64,000 bases of DNA from Atrichornis clamosus (GCA_013400975.1 WBMZ01011682.1:62001-126000), one strand, 5' to 3'; shown: positions 36,349 through 49,849, numbered from the stretch's first letter. Numbers and translations: made by a program. The notes: generated by a model not told the origin, from the letters alone.

Positions 36349-37771
36349 TTAGTAAAGATATTCCATGCCACTAATAAAATGAGCGAGCTATTTTGGTACT
36401 TTAGTGACTATGAACTTTTCTTCCATTGGTAGCCTCCCCAGTCCTTCTGGAAAAGCTCATGAAGTGCAGGGTTGGCCAAGCTCTCATGCAGTGAAATAGT
36501 CCTGGGGTCTGTCCCAAGAGCCAGATCAAGACCTGAAAAATGGCAGCTTGTGTGTGTTGGTGGGTGGCTGTTGGGTTTTTTCAGCGGGGCAGGATTTGTT
36601 TGGTGTTTGATTTGGTTGTTTGGGATTTATTTTTTTTTAGGTTTGTGGATAATATGACCACAGATGCTTGTTGTTGGTCCAGGCTCAAAATTCTTGAAAC
36701 TTTTTGTCAAAGCCTTAAAAGTGGAGACACCTATGGGTGACAAAAGAGCCTGTTGCTCTCTCTGCTCATTCATGTGTTCTGCACGGTGTAAAAGTGACTC
36801 CTCTTTTAATTCATACAGTCATTTGTATGTGTGTGCAGGGGCCTGAACTCTATCCCTCTATTATGGATTATGATGGCTAATAGAAAACAGAACTGTGCTC
36901 TATTTGCTTACACTCATTACACTAAAATAGATTAAATTTTCATATTCCATCTGAAAGGAATTATATGTGGGTGATTGACATGCAAAATAGGGGAAGATTG
37001 GGATGGAAAAGAAAATTATGTTGACTTCTAAAGGAACTAATTCTAAAATTGCATTTAATTTTGTTTAATGGATTGCTAAGAAAAGCACCTGAAACAATAA
37101 TTTCATATAAATTGTGAATCATTAGTGGGTTTTTGATAATGGAGACAGAACAGGAACCTGAAAGAATTTCAGGAAAGATAAATTGACTTGTAAATGTGAT
37201 ATAAAATAAGGTACCTCATTTTCTAATGAGATTCATCTTGAAATTTTTTGAATGTTTTAAGCATTCTCTGAAGTGCTGCAGATACTGAAATCTGGGGAGT
37301 GATAAGTGATAATCTTCTGATAAGTTGAAACTAAATGGGGAGTCTTTTTCCAGCTTCAGAGAGGCACTTTAAGTCTATTTTGTATCTTATAGAATGTAGC
37401 CTGCACCAAAGAGGTCTGCACTGTGGAGATATTAACTATTTCTTGGTTAAGATGAGGAAACTTGCCACAAAATTTAGAGGAAAGTGTCTCTGTTTTGCCC
37501 TTCTGTTCTTTGCTTCATGTGAGATACAGGAAGTGAAAGCAACTGCTGTCCCAGGATTTTCAGTTCTCAAAGTGGTTTGTTGAAGTTTCCAGTATCCAAC
37601 TGCTGGATGACAGAGGCACACAGACCCTTGAAAAATATGGACTTTTGAGTAATTTTTATTTCTTTTGCCAAGACAACATCTAATGTTTCAGTAATTCTTT
37701 CAGTAGAAATATTTGTTTAACTAAGAGGAAAATGGGACATTAGAAAATTTTTCCCATTTCAATTGTCTTCC

Positions 37772-37788
37772 TTTTTTTTTTTTTTTTT
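37772..37788 (+). repeat. Poly-T run (17 T)
   Basis: Seventeen T bases are followed by CTTTTTCCATGTTTCTGCAAAG. There is no clean CAG or TAG acceptor and no open frame after it. Confidence 0.75.
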
Positions 37789-39925
37789 CTTTTTCCATGT
37801 TTCTGCAAAGGCTTTACAGATTTTTAACTGGAACCTTTATGGGACCATAAATCACTGAGTTTCATTGTGTTTCTTCTTTTTTGTTTTTATAAATACATGC
37901 AACTCTCAAAGCAGACAAATAGCTTCAAGGTTAGTAAAGGCAGAGGAGATGCAGGTTGTTCCAGAGCCATGAATGGTTTTGGTTTATTTGTTACTATTGA
38001 ATTTGAACTTACTTTTCAATAAAGCTGGAAAGGAAATGCTATTATTTTTCCTCAAAATTGTGCCAGGAAATGCTGTGATTCTGTATTATCTCTTGGGTTT
38101 TCTTGGAGCTTGGAGGTAGGACTCAAGTCCTAAAGTGAGCTGCTGTGCTGTGCATCATTTCTACCTCCAGTCTGTGCTTTCCTGTTGTGCCCAAAGGTGA
38201 TTCTGGGGCTCATTTATTTCTCAGGGGGTGTTATGGCGTGGATGAGAAGGGCCAAGATTGACACATCAGCTTAGTCTATAACTGATTTTTCCAGGTGCGA
38301 TGGGTAAAGCTCTGTGGATGTAGGTGAGCAGGCGCCACTTCTGTGTGCAAGCGCCTGTGCAACTGATCTGCACTACCCAAACCCATGAGGATTTTAGCGT
38401 GTGGTGAGTTTCTGCTCATCCTCTAGGCAGTGCTGTGCTTCCACAGTGATTTCTGTGTGCCTGATGAGTTGAAAACCCTATTTAAAATGGTGATACGGAT
38501 GTCTTTGTCCAGAGGACTAAACTACTACAGCTACAAACTCTGACTGGAGTAAAGTATGTAACTCCTTGCAACAAGATATGTGCACGTGTGTGGTGTGTTA
38601 GTATACATAATTTTTTATCTTTTCTTTTTTTCTTTTCCTTTGCTTTGCACTTAAATAAAAGCACAATCTATATTTCTGGTTTTCTTTCATTTGCTTCCCA
38701 GCACACCAGGTCTCTGCAGCACTCCTGCCTGCACCTCAGCTGTGCTGGATCAATACAGGAGACCGTGGGGGAGGTATCAGACATTTTTCTATGAAACAAG
38801 CACTGAAGAACACAACTGTAACGCAACTGGAATCACAGGCTCCCCTTGCTTTTCTAAAATACATGTGGCAACTGCAAAGCCAGAGGGTTTCCAGATCAAA
38901 CAGAGGGTGGGTGTCCTTGCTCAGGAGGTAGCAGCAGTTCCCCAGCCTGCTCCCAGACCTCATCCTTCTCCATGCCCTTGCAAAAAGCAGAATTCTTGAA
39001 CTGAGGTTGGAAGCAATGAAAACAATTCGATCCACCTCCTGGTCTTGACCCTCTTCACCATCCCTCTCAGCTTCTCCCTGCTCCCTAATGGAATGAAGTT
39101 CCAGGCAGTTTGGCTGCTGACCAGTTTGGCTGTGTCTGGGGAGGGATTTCTCTGCATGGGGACTGTGCAAAAACGAAGTGCTTGGCCCTGGCTGCCTTTC
39201 TGCTCCACCCCAGGGTGATTGAGCTCTTATTTTGCAAGTACTTGGCTGTAATGATTTGAGAAATCACGGCAATCTAGTTAATGTTATCTACCCTGCTTGG
39301 AAGAGGGACCTCCCTGCTGCAGTTAATCCCGAGGATGAGACCACCCTTTCTCTTTTGTTTAAAGTCTTCGAGCTGGGAGATGAATGCAGCTCTTCACTGC
39401 CGGGCCAGGCTCCCCCGGGGAGTCACTTCAGATGTCAGGACCTGTGGCAGAAACTGCATCAGAAATCATGGTGGAGCTGCTGGAAAAGCTCTTCCCCACA
39501 ATAGCAGTCCCAAGGCACTGGCAGCTTCCTGCACAAATAATCCACTCTCCCTTGATCCTAATGAGAATTTGGGTTTGCATCTCTTAAAATAGAGGAGGAA
39601 GGGCTGCTGTCCCCTCCTTTTGCATGGATCACCTGTGAAACAAGGAGCTTTAGGGGTAAAGACGGAGTCTTGGTTCTGGGTACTTACAGCACAGCTGTTG
39701 CTCTTAGGATACACCTACCAAAAAAACAGAAAAAAAGCCGTCCTTCTGAGGGTGGAGCTGAGAGATTTTGTCCTTTTGTGCCTCCTTCTGACACTGGAGG
39801 TGTCTGTGGACATCCCTGTTCACTGGTGCCTGCTGCCGCACATCAGTTGCACGTCAGTGCAAAGGGGTGTGCGACTGTGCTGGTGGTATTGACTGGAGGT
39901 TTTTCACCACTGTGATTTTTCCTTC

Positions 39926-39941
39926 TTTTTTTTTTTTTTTT
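39926..39941 (+). repeat. Poly-T run (16 T)
   Basis: Sixteen T bases are followed by CTTAAGCCAGCTG and, twenty bases later, a run of seven G. It is treated as a simple homopolymer. Confidence 0.75.
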
Positions 39942-42214
39942 CTTAAGCCAGCTGTTGCTGGGGGGGCTTTGCGTGCATGTCTGCATGTTTTGGAATTGCA
40001 GAGGATTTTGGGTTCTGTTTTTTAGCAGACTCGTAAAATTCTAGCAGGGTCTTTAACGTGGTGTGTACTTGTAGCACTGCTGCTCCACAGCTGTATGGTT
40101 ATAGAAATGTTTTATTATTTCAATAACATTTTGAAAGGGATGTTTCCTTCCCAGCTTGAGGGAAGAAATTATAATCCCCCTTCTGTTGCCTCATGGCCGT
40201 GGGACTAAAACTGATGTGCTCAGACCTCATCTGAAAAGAGTTCATTGCCTGTGCCTAGTGATTTGGGAGAGGACAGAACATGTGTCTCTCAGCAGATATC
40301 CTTTGCAAAGACTTGTTTTATGATTCTATTTTGCTCACTTTGAGATGATACTGGTGAATATAAAGGCTTTCTTCCAAGAAATCTTGAGAGATTTGTGCTA
40401 CCCTGTTCTGTGCTGATACATGTTCTAGAACAGAGCAGCAGCAGGTAATGTATTTATATTATAAAAGCTGTTTGAGAATAGTTTTTTCCTAGAGATTCTG
40501 TGGCTTATAAATTAGAGCTGAATTTGTACCAGCAGATGAAAAAAAAAGGACTGAGTTTGTCTGCACCCTACTGATGATGAGGGTATGCACAAAATCCTCT
40601 TTTTGGTTTTCCTGGTCGCCCTGTGGTGCTGCCAGCCTTGTCCCAGGCAGGACTCTCCAGCCTCCCTGCTCCAAGTCTGGGCAGCCTCAGAGCACTTGGA
40701 TGATGTCACTCGGGATTTTCTGAGTCATCACTACGTTGGTTGGGCTCTGCTGGTGTTGTGCAAGGAGGGTTTTACTTTGAAGTCCCTCCTGGCTTATGTT
40801 CTGTTGAGCAAACACGTAGCAGGACCTTGTTTTGTTGCTGTCCTCCTGTGTTGGATTAGTTCATTGCTCACTTGCGTGTCAGAGAGTGGTGATTGGTTGG
40901 CATGAAGACCAGGTTTTTCTGTGTGCAGCATTCCCTGTGTGATGGGAATGGGCACTGAGGTGAAAGTGAGATCACTTTTCAGTGCTTTAGCCACTATTTT
41001 TTTCCTTTCTTCTGAAAGGAGGAGTTCCCACGTACATGGGAGCAGTTTGAACCTTGGAGGTTTGGTTGAGAACTTACTTGGATCCTGTGCTAAAGCTGGA
41101 TGTTCTGCTTAAATGTGTTACCAAAGGCAACACATCCTTCTGGTTTAACACGTACTTGGTGGTGAGGAGTAGCAGGGCTGAGCCAGCAGCCACAACAAAA
41201 CAGCTTTGGAGATGCCTGACCTGCAGCCCAGCCCAGGTCTTCAGGTCTGTCCTCGGGGCTGGAAGTGCAGCCTTGGTGGGTCTTGAGGGGTATCGAGGGA
41301 AACAAGAAGTTAAATGCATTTATTGAATTTTGTACCCTTTGTGGCTGGAAATGAATTAATTAGCTGAAAGCAATAATAAAGAGGTGACTCCACTGTGCTG
41401 GTCTCCAGCAGGGTGAGCAGGGTGGACTGGGCTGGTTAGTTTGGAAGGGAGGGGTAGCTGTACACTGGCCAGGATGGAAAGGCAAGGACAGCGTGTTCTC
41501 CCTAAGGATGGAAGGGTCCACTGTATTTGACTTTCAAGTTTTAAGTATAAAACCTCAGAAACAGCAGAGGAGCACTGTTTGCAAAATCCAGTTGAGTGGA
41601 AAATCCCCAAACAAGGATGTCTGAGGTGGTGTGAGCCTCCAAGCCCCCTCGGTGCCCAGCCAGGAGCCAGTTACTGCTCCAGCTCGAGCCCAGTGTGGGC
41701 ATTAGGAGAGGGAATGCTCCCTTTTCTAAGGCTTGGTTGTATGGGGAGCACATGCCCACATTAATGTCTCTTACTGCAGTTAATATGAGCATGTTAATCA
41801 CTATTTAATATTAAGCAGTTGTCATTTGCATTACTCTGGTGCCTCCAAGCTCCAGCCAAAAGCTGTGCCCTGTTTTGTCCCTGGCTCAGCAGAAGGAGCT
41901 GCCAAGAGCAGCAGAAGCAGCCCAACCACCCTGGGTGCCGACTGCTCAGCCTGGCCCGTGGCTGCCCTTGCACTGAGCCTTCCCAAACTCTACACCAAGA
42001 TAAGCCTGTAGCAGAGGCAGGGCTGCTGATAGCATGGAAACGTGCAGTTCTGCTATTATGGAGTGCAGATCATGGAATAAACTGTTTGAGATGGCTCCAG
42101 AAATTTTTCCTTATCTTTTAGTAGCAGATTGCAGCTTTGTTTTCTGAAATAGATTCCAAGATCGATGGTTAAAGAAAAAGGGGAATTTAAAAGCATATGT
42201 GTTATTCCTTTGCA

Positions 42215-42241
42215 CCCCTTCCCCAAAAAAACCCCAAACCC
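42215..42241 (-). other. Potential G-quadruplex (minus strand)
   Basis: The plus strand has four C tracts, CCCC, CCCC, CCCC and CCC, separated by 2, 7 and 3 bases. The minus strand therefore matches the standard pattern of four runs of at least three G with loops of 1-7 bases. The complementary plus strand could form an i-motif. The pattern sits in a wider A/C-rich tract up to about 42,300. No nearby promoter is evident. Confidence 0.6.
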
Positions 42242-43177
42242 ACTCTAGAAACTGGCCAAAAAAGCCCCACAAAAACCAAATAAAGAAAACCCCAACCCTC
42301 ATCAGGTTATTGATGAGGCAGAGAACAGGGGAGGGTGAGGCTGAAGACCTGCTTCGGTTGACTTTTAGATCTTCCCTTGCTTGACTTCTTTCCTCATCCC
42401 ACCATCCCCAGCAACACATGAGAAAAAAAAATGCCCAAGGTGTGGACTTGATGACAGAAGGCGGGTCCTTTTGTTTGGTGCTGAGCATGGGGTTTTGTGA
42501 GTGAGCCAAAGGATTAATGAAATAAGTTCTTATAGACACAATGAGAAATTACTTGATTGCCAAGAAACTGTCGTCCTAATGAACTTGGGTAGTCTGTTTG
42601 TTGGAGACACCAGAAAATGGAAATGGGCTTGCACAGCTTTATTATATTCAAAAATAGACTTTAACTAGAACATTCTGTATTCTCTCCTGTTTGAGTAAAA
42701 ACAGGGGCTGATAGAAGTTGAAAGCAGTAGATAAACTGATGTGGAGACACATATGGCCTGAAGCTAGTGTTTGAAAAGCAAGGAAGCCATAATCAGTTGA
42801 AGGTAAAAAGAAAAATGTTTGTAGTAAAGAGCCCTGTTCTCAAGGCATCGCTTCATGTTGGTATGAAGACAAGTTTCGATTAAGTCCAGAGAAATTCTTT
42901 TATTTTTTTAATGTGTACCTCATGCAGAATAGATGTTTGTCACTGTCCATCTTCGTTACTAGGGAGGAAAGAATGTGGAAGCATGTTGCTGCTCAAGCTT
43001 TTAGGGCCTTGATGCCAGAAATCAATTCAATGTGGTCATCTTATGAAAATGCTCTAAACAGTCCATGCGCTGCTTAGATTTTTTTTTTTTAGTCAAAATG
43101 GATGAAATTCCTTCAGAATCAGTACTGTAAGATGGGAGAGAACATTCAGCTTTCTCTCTGACCACTGCTTTTTCTAG

Positions 43178-43212
43178 GGGTGTTCAAAGGATCTGGGAAA
43201 TGGCTCAGTAAG
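43178..43212 (+). other. 35-base micro-exon-like segment, best splice signals
   Basis: Upstream is a near-ideal acceptor: TTTCTCTCTGACCACTGC and TTTTTCTAG, including a CTGAC that fits the branch-point consensus at a normal distance. The 35-base segment ends AGTAAG, followed by GTAAGT, a perfect donor. Two frames are open: GCSKDLGNGSV plus two bases, or (after two bases) VFKGSGKWLSK ending on a codon boundary. The third frame has a TAA. Splice signals are the strongest pair seen in the window, but neither peptide is recognised and no neighbouring exon is established. Confidence 0.28.
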
Positions 43213-46200
43213 GTAAGTTAGATTTGCTGGGGGAAGGAAGACCCATGGTGGTGGATAAATATGTTGTGCATCACACGTGTTCCCTGGTCTTTTCTCCTAC
43301 AACAAATCTAAATCATGGCCATGACCGTGTGCCCAAGCACAAGGACTTGGCTGGAGCTCTGCTGGTAGGATGTCTCTTGTGGCTCATATCTCTCTGGGGT
43401 ACCTGGGATATTGTTGATACTTGCTGAGATCTTTCACATCCACATAGTGGTGAGCAGGATGTCTTCACAAAATATGTTCTTTGCTTTGGATGCTTTCTAT
43501 TTTAAAAGAAAAGAGGGAAAACATTTTTTTACAAAATGGAGAACACTTTCAACTTTAATACCATTTTTGACTGGAAAAGGAAAGTGCTTGTCTTGAATTC
43601 TTGTCTAAATATTCACTGGGACACACCCCATTTTCTGTCTGGTGTCTGGGCCTCAATGCTTTGGTCGAGGTGATGGTTGTGTGGTCTCAGTTTCCTATGA
43701 CAGAAGTGCCACCTAAAACAATGTTGGCCTTTTATGGATGCCTTGAATGTCAGAAGCAGTGTCATGACACTGGCAAATCAGCAGAATGATACAGAATTAT
43801 TTCATATACAGGAATAAAATAAATCAATTGTGTGGTTTTGGTTTTTTTTTTCATAAATCATTGCCCTTAGTTTTCAGCAATCGGATCGGAGTGTAAAAAA
43901 CAAAGGTAGTGGCAGAAAATTAAATGCAAAGGAGTAATTTACTTGCTTTCAAGGTTTTTATTGTGTCTAGAATTTAGTTGGTAGAGAATAGATAAGTTAA
44001 ATAAGTGATTAAGAAAGTAACCCAGCAGTAGAGCAAGTAGATGGGTGAACAAAGCCATACCAGCATTCCAGCTGGTCCCCAGGATGAGAGTTGTATTTTG
44101 AAGTGGAAATCAAAAAACTTGACATTTTTCTTGGCCAAAACTGCTATTATTGGGTAAAAACATCTCACATATTTAAGAGTTGCATTCCCTATATGTAAAA
44201 TATGAATAACAATACTGTATAAATGTTCTTTGATCTCTTCCCATGAAAAGCTCAGTGGAAATTCCAAGTATTTGATATTAAATGTTAGCTTTAACCATCA
44301 TTGAAAATTGAGTCTGTTATTTATAATTTTTTTTTTTATTTACTGTAAAATATTTATTTGGCACAGTTAATACTTCCTACTGTGGTCAGATATGAGTGGT
44401 TAACAGAAAACTATGAGTTCTATAAGTAACAGTGATTAAACACCAATTTAATGTCTACATTCCACAGTATGTTCAGAGGCAGATTTAAAATGCCACAATC
44501 CAAGGAATAATGCAGTGGTATGGACTTGGTGAATGTTCTGGGGTAACTGAGGCAGAATTTGTGGCTGTGACTGTATAGTACAGGAAGAGAGAGCTGTCCC
44601 AACCTGAGGAAGGAGATGAAATGGTATTTCTCCAAGTCAGACAACAAATTGATTAGTTATTGCTGGTTTGACTGTCATAAAACAGAAGTCAAGAAGGATA
44701 CTGCAATTCAGGCTTTGGCACCCAATCTTGTCTCATTTGAACTCATGAGCTCCTTGATTCCCTGCCATCAGTCTCCTCTTCAGGCACTGCACGCTGAAGT
44801 TAATGGCTTTCATCATAACAGCAATGAAAATACCATTTACCTATTTAAAGTGTTCAGCAGGGAAATACTTAAGAACGGTGCCTTGTGCTCCAGGCTGTTC
44901 ATCCAGTTTGATGAAATCTCAATTTTTCGTTATGGCTGCTTGTACTCAGACATTCTGCAAAGCTTTGAGCTCCTTATCCCTTTTGGTCCGTGATTAATTT
45001 GTGTCCATACCAGACAGCTTGTTGTGCATTAAGCCCTGCCAGCTAACCAATAATTTTTCTAGCTTTTAAACCAATTTATGGTCTAGCTGATGTGCTCATT
45101 GTTTCCCTAAACCTGGCCAGTCAGCACTGTCTCCACCACAGAGCAGGAAATTAATCTTTGCAGTTATTTTACTTCATCAGCTTTACCTGCTGCATGCAAT
45201 TGTGGAGGCATCTGGCAATCTTTAAGAGCTACATCCTCGAATTGTGTTCATGATAGCTCCCAGTATTCCTCCCTTCCCTTTCCTGGGCCATGCCCTCAGG
45301 CATCATCTGTTCTCCCAACCAGCCGGGTGGAATCAGAACGCCCATTGCCCATGGGAGAGGGTTTGGCTGTTGTTTGTACAACCCAGGAGGGAGCATCTGC
45401 AGTTGCTGAGACTCACTCCTTGAGCAGACAGCAAATACACGACTGTGTGTTCTGAAGACTCTTCTTCAATCTTCTACCGTTTACTTTAATAGCTTGGGGC
45501 TACTAAGGAAGGGAAGACGTGGAAGGTACCAGCTTAGCACCTTGGTTATATCTGTGGTATGGATGCAATTAGTCTGAAACATCATCAGAGTGAAGAGAAG
45601 AATTGCAAATTAGCCAAATTGTGTACTTTTACCTGCCTGTTCATAGGGATGCTTTACAAAAAGATGATTCCAAAGCTCCTGTGTTGATTGTGCTGTGCTG
45701 TTATAATTGCTGCTCTTAAGAGATGAAAAAGCAAATAGGAATTGGGAAAGAAATTCAGTTCCAATTTTCTTTAACAAAGGGTGTAGTAAGACTAGCACGA
45801 AACCAGCTCTGTACCCTAACCCTGTTTAAGTTAAACCCCCATTTGCACAGGGAAGGTGGCCTGCAAGTCTGGGAGGTGCTGCTCTGCCAAAGCCTCCTTG
45901 GAACTCTCCTTTCAGTATTCCCAATGTTTACCTGTGTCCTTGCCCTGGAAGGAGTCCTGGAACTGATACAGAGTTTGAGCTAGGGAAAATTTTACAATAA
46001 CTCTTTGCTTAAAATGAAAGCTTGTACATTCCAGTTATTTGGCTTACCATTTGCATGACTGGGAAAAGGCAGTTTGATTTTTTTTTTAAATTTTCAGGGA
46101 TTGTAGAGACAGAGCTATCATGTGGAGAGACTCACAGCAGAACATGGGATGCATCAAAAAGATGTAGGGAGATAAATTTCAAGCAATCTAAAATTAGTTC

Positions 46201-47101
46201 AGAGATTCCAAGGATTTCTCATTAAGTGACCAGTATTTTGCTGAAATGCCAGCCTTGTTTTTCTTTCCAATTTTGTTTTCTCTCTGAGCCATATCTATTG
46301 CCTTTGAAGTAGCTACAGCTGAGGCCAGAATTTGTGAATGCTGGGAAACCAGCAGTTCTGAGCAAGGAAAATCCTTTTTAAATCTGTTCACAGGCAGAGC
46401 AACAGAGTAGGCAAATATTTTTTTTTATTAATATTATATTTCCAAGCCTCCAGCATTTGATCCTCAGCTTCAGTCTGGTTGCATGTTGCAATCTTAAAAG
46501 TCAGTCGACCACCAAGCAAAGACCCTCCTGGTCAAGGAGACCTGATGGGGAGAGTTCCTCCGTGCTCCTGTACTGCCCAAATGGTTTAGGTTAAGGGTAA
46601 CAAGTCATGGGCTAAAACTTGGCTGGCTTTAAGATGCAACACATTGCTTCTTCTGGCAGTTGTGCTGGTTAATTTGAACTGGTTAATGTCAGGAAATCAA
46701 GCCTCGGTTCAAATGTATGCAGCACTTCCATGGACTGACTTAGTGTTGGTCAAAAATTGGGAATTGTGAGCGTTACGGTTATCAGCAATATAATATGTGC
46801 TCGTTGGGATTGCCATTGGTGTGTTACAGCTTCTCCATGCTCCCAGTTCTTAACCTCATGGCCACAACTGCTAAACTAGAAAAACCTTTGGATGTGACTG
46901 ATACCACCCCTATTACCGTATGATTTTCAGTCCGTGGCATGGTAAGAATAAGTGGGTATTGTCAGACACATTGAAAAATAAAGATAAAGCCAATATTAAA
47001 TCTTGTACAACAGAAGGTGGTATTATGTGGCACAGATCCTGCCATGACAGTGCTGCTGTTGCAAGCAGAAGATGAAAACAATTCCACTTCTTCCAGGGAT
47101 T

Positions 47102-47132
47102 TAAAGATCACTGCATTTTCCTGTGATCTTTA
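47102..47132. repeat. Hairpin, 10-bp perfect arms
   Basis: TAAAGATCAC (47,102-47,111) and GTGATCTTTA (47,123-47,132) are exact reverse complements around an 11-base loop. The stem is too short for a microRNA precursor. Confidence 0.7.
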
Positions 47133-47245
47133 CAAGTTCCTTTCCATGAATTTCAAAAGAAAAGACAAAATTATTTAAATACACAAGAGTCTGGATGTCA
47201 TCTGGAATTTATTTGACCTCTTACACTGTCTCTAAAAGAAATCAT

Positions 47246-47261
47246 AAACAAACAAACAAAC
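47246..47261 (+). repeat. Microsatellite (AAAC)4
   Basis: Four perfect AAAC units. Too short to be highly mutable, but a clear simple repeat. Confidence 0.8.
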
Positions 47262-49849
47262 AGAACTTTTTTTCTAAGATAAAAAAGACAATTTAATAAC
47301 TAGATTAAAAAACAATTTGAAACTTAGTGGGAGAGTTTGCGTGTGGCACAAAAAAAGGAAGGAGAACATTTCATTTTAATGGAGATGCTGCCAGTTCTTT
47401 TGGTATGAACCCTTTGTCCAGGGCATGAAGAAATTCCTGTTATGATGAGCACTCCACGACTGCAGTGACCTGTGCTGCTCAAGTTAGTGAATTTGGGATC
47501 TTTATGTGGAGGGTTGGGATGTTTGAACTTAAAAATAGCTATATTCTTTTGGAGGGAGTGAAATTTTAAAGGCAGTGTTTGGAAGGAACATCTTTCTTCA
47601 GCAGGGAGCCCTAATGACCCCTGGTACTTTAAATCTATGTGGCAACCATCAGGTGTTTAATTAATAACTAGTCTTCTCCACCTTTAAAAAGGTACATTTC
47701 ATTTAGACCCAAATGCACAATTTGAGGCACAGAAGAGCTCCTGCTTTTTCCAGAAGACGTGGTCCCAGCTTCCTCCCCATCTCCCCCAACACTACTCCTC
47801 CCTCTCACGAGTCGCCACTGTAGATCTCTTGGATAAAATGTGCTGCAAGACATAAAACAAGAAAAATATTTGTTTATTCTGTGGCTGACAGCTGTTTAGG
47901 ATGCTGTGGAAGTCTAAGCCTTATAGTAGTTTAGCAGATGTTGCTTGTACGTGACTTTTTCTTGGAAACCATCTGTGTTAGGAAGCACGGAAGGCTTCTA
48001 AGCATCCTCTGGCAAAAAGAGTTGGACTCTTTTCCTTCAGCATCTTTGTCCAAGGAGTTTGAAGTAGGAAAGAGGCAGAGGAGTGTTACCAGTGTTTAGT
48101 CAAAATGAGGACCCATTTGGACTTGAGCTACAAAAAAGGGTTTTTCTGGGCATGTACTGGGATACTCAGCGTGTCCAAAGTCCATCAGGGCTAAAAAAAT
48201 CTTTCCTCCTTTCTAGAAGAGTGTAGGGCAGACTTCAAGTGACCTGTATGGAAGTGGTGGATCTCGTCTAGAAACAGTTCTTTGTTTTTATGCAGCAAAA
48301 CTGTTTTGAATGGTCTGTGCTGCTGGGTTGGAAGGAGCTGGTTTGGTGAGATCAATCTGCAAATCTCCAGGGCACCATGAGGAAAGGGGGCTCCCTGGGG
48401 TGTGATGGCTGGTAGGGCAAGGCAGGTTTCTCTCCAGAGGTGGGGATAAACATGCACTCACATTCGAGTACTTACATGTTTCTATTAAGATAATTCAGCC
48501 AACACAGCATATAGCCAAGGGTGATAGAAATTGAGGAATGTGGACTTTTTCTTGGCAGTTCAAATCTGGCTTGGAAGCATTTCAGGGGAGGATTAAATCT
48601 CGCTGCTCGGCAGGTCAGGGTTGGGGTGATCGGCAAGGCAGAGGTTGGGGATGGCTGAACTGGGGATTAGTGCGGCATGACGGCGAGTCTGGGGCTGCTG
48701 TAAGTGAGGATGCAGATGAAAATATGTCAAGCATCTTTCATACTGGGCCTTTTCAATTGGGCTGCAGTATTTTCTGGAATTTTGGGCCAGTGGAGTGGGG
48801 AGAGATGGATGACAGAGCTGCTACCTGTGCTTAGCACAGGTTTCCATCCAGGATTAGGTGGGAAGTCAGAGAGCTTGTTTGATCCTGCTTTGTTTGCTTT
48901 GTGGGGACTCAAATACCTGAAGTCCTATGATGAATATCTGACTTTAGTGCCCTGATATTGTTTGCTTTGTGAAACTATCCACTTTGTCATTAGGTTTTGT
49001 GTAATATACGCATTGTATGCAAATTAATATGGTTAAACCAATGTCAAACAGGCCTACATTTGAGAAAAGTTAATATTTCTCTTGGCAGTCCTGATATCCT
49101 TTGTTCCTTATGTGCTGAATTAATTTATTCTGCTGGCTCTTGCTCTGTGCACATGGCCATGGTGTCCAAGGAACTTGCTGAAAGGGCTCTGCCTTTCACT
49201 GGACAAGGTGGAAATTCCTCTGTTTTGCAAGGTGCAGATCTGAGACACAATAGCTTCCGTAAAGCTTCCAGAACAAGACAGCAGACCAAAACCAAAGAGT
49301 GAAATTAAGCAGTTTGTGGTATGAAGCCCCCACAAGCAAAGGAAGCTGGCCTTGGCCTTGTGTTTTGGTATTTCTGGATTCCCGGCTGGACCGTGCCAGG
49401 AGGCTCCGGGCCGGGGTGTGGGATGAGTGCAGAGTGGTGGCTCAGTGCTCGTGTCCCCCTTGCCATGCTGCCATACAATCCACCAGCAGGGTTTGTACCC
49501 AGATGCGGGGTACAGTGGCCCAGGCTCCAAATGCAAACTGCAGTTTCTGGATGCACAGCTCCAAATCTGGATTTGATGGACAGTCAACAAGAGCTAAAAC
49601 CAGAGACAGTGCTGGCGTGTGCCGCACTCAGGGCAGGTGTTTATCACCTCCCTAACTGTGGGCACCAGCACTTTGAGAATAAAGTGTCTCTCAGCCATTT
49701 CTCAGGTCGTCACAGGGGTTTAAACACCCATTACAACAGGTTCAGGTGTAAATGAAGCCCTTGGGGTTTGTGCGAGTTGACTCAGGGGTAGATGAGCTGC
49801 AGGTCTTTGTGGCCCCATAAAATGCATGATTTCAATGTATATAAGCATA

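Larger units (their letters stand above)
36379..49849. other. Unique non-coding DNA
   Basis: Thirteen kilobases without a recognised gene or transposon. It includes T runs at 37,772-37,788 and 39,926-39,941, a minus-strand G-quadruplex pattern at 42,215-42,241, a micro-exon-like segment at 43,178-43,212, a 10-bp-arm hairpin at 47,102-47,132 and four AAAC units at 47,246-47,261. The open frames at 38,736-39,170 and 49,120-49,590 on the minus strand show no domain features. Confidence 0.55.

Noticed and set aside
40315..40332. ATGATTCTATT resembling a CR1 octamer tail
   Set aside because: No CR1 3' sequence lies next to it on either side.
42111..42539. 142-codon minus-strand frame rich in Phe, Trp and Gly
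   Set aside because: It is the translation of the A/C-rich quadruplex-forming tract; low-complexity artefact.
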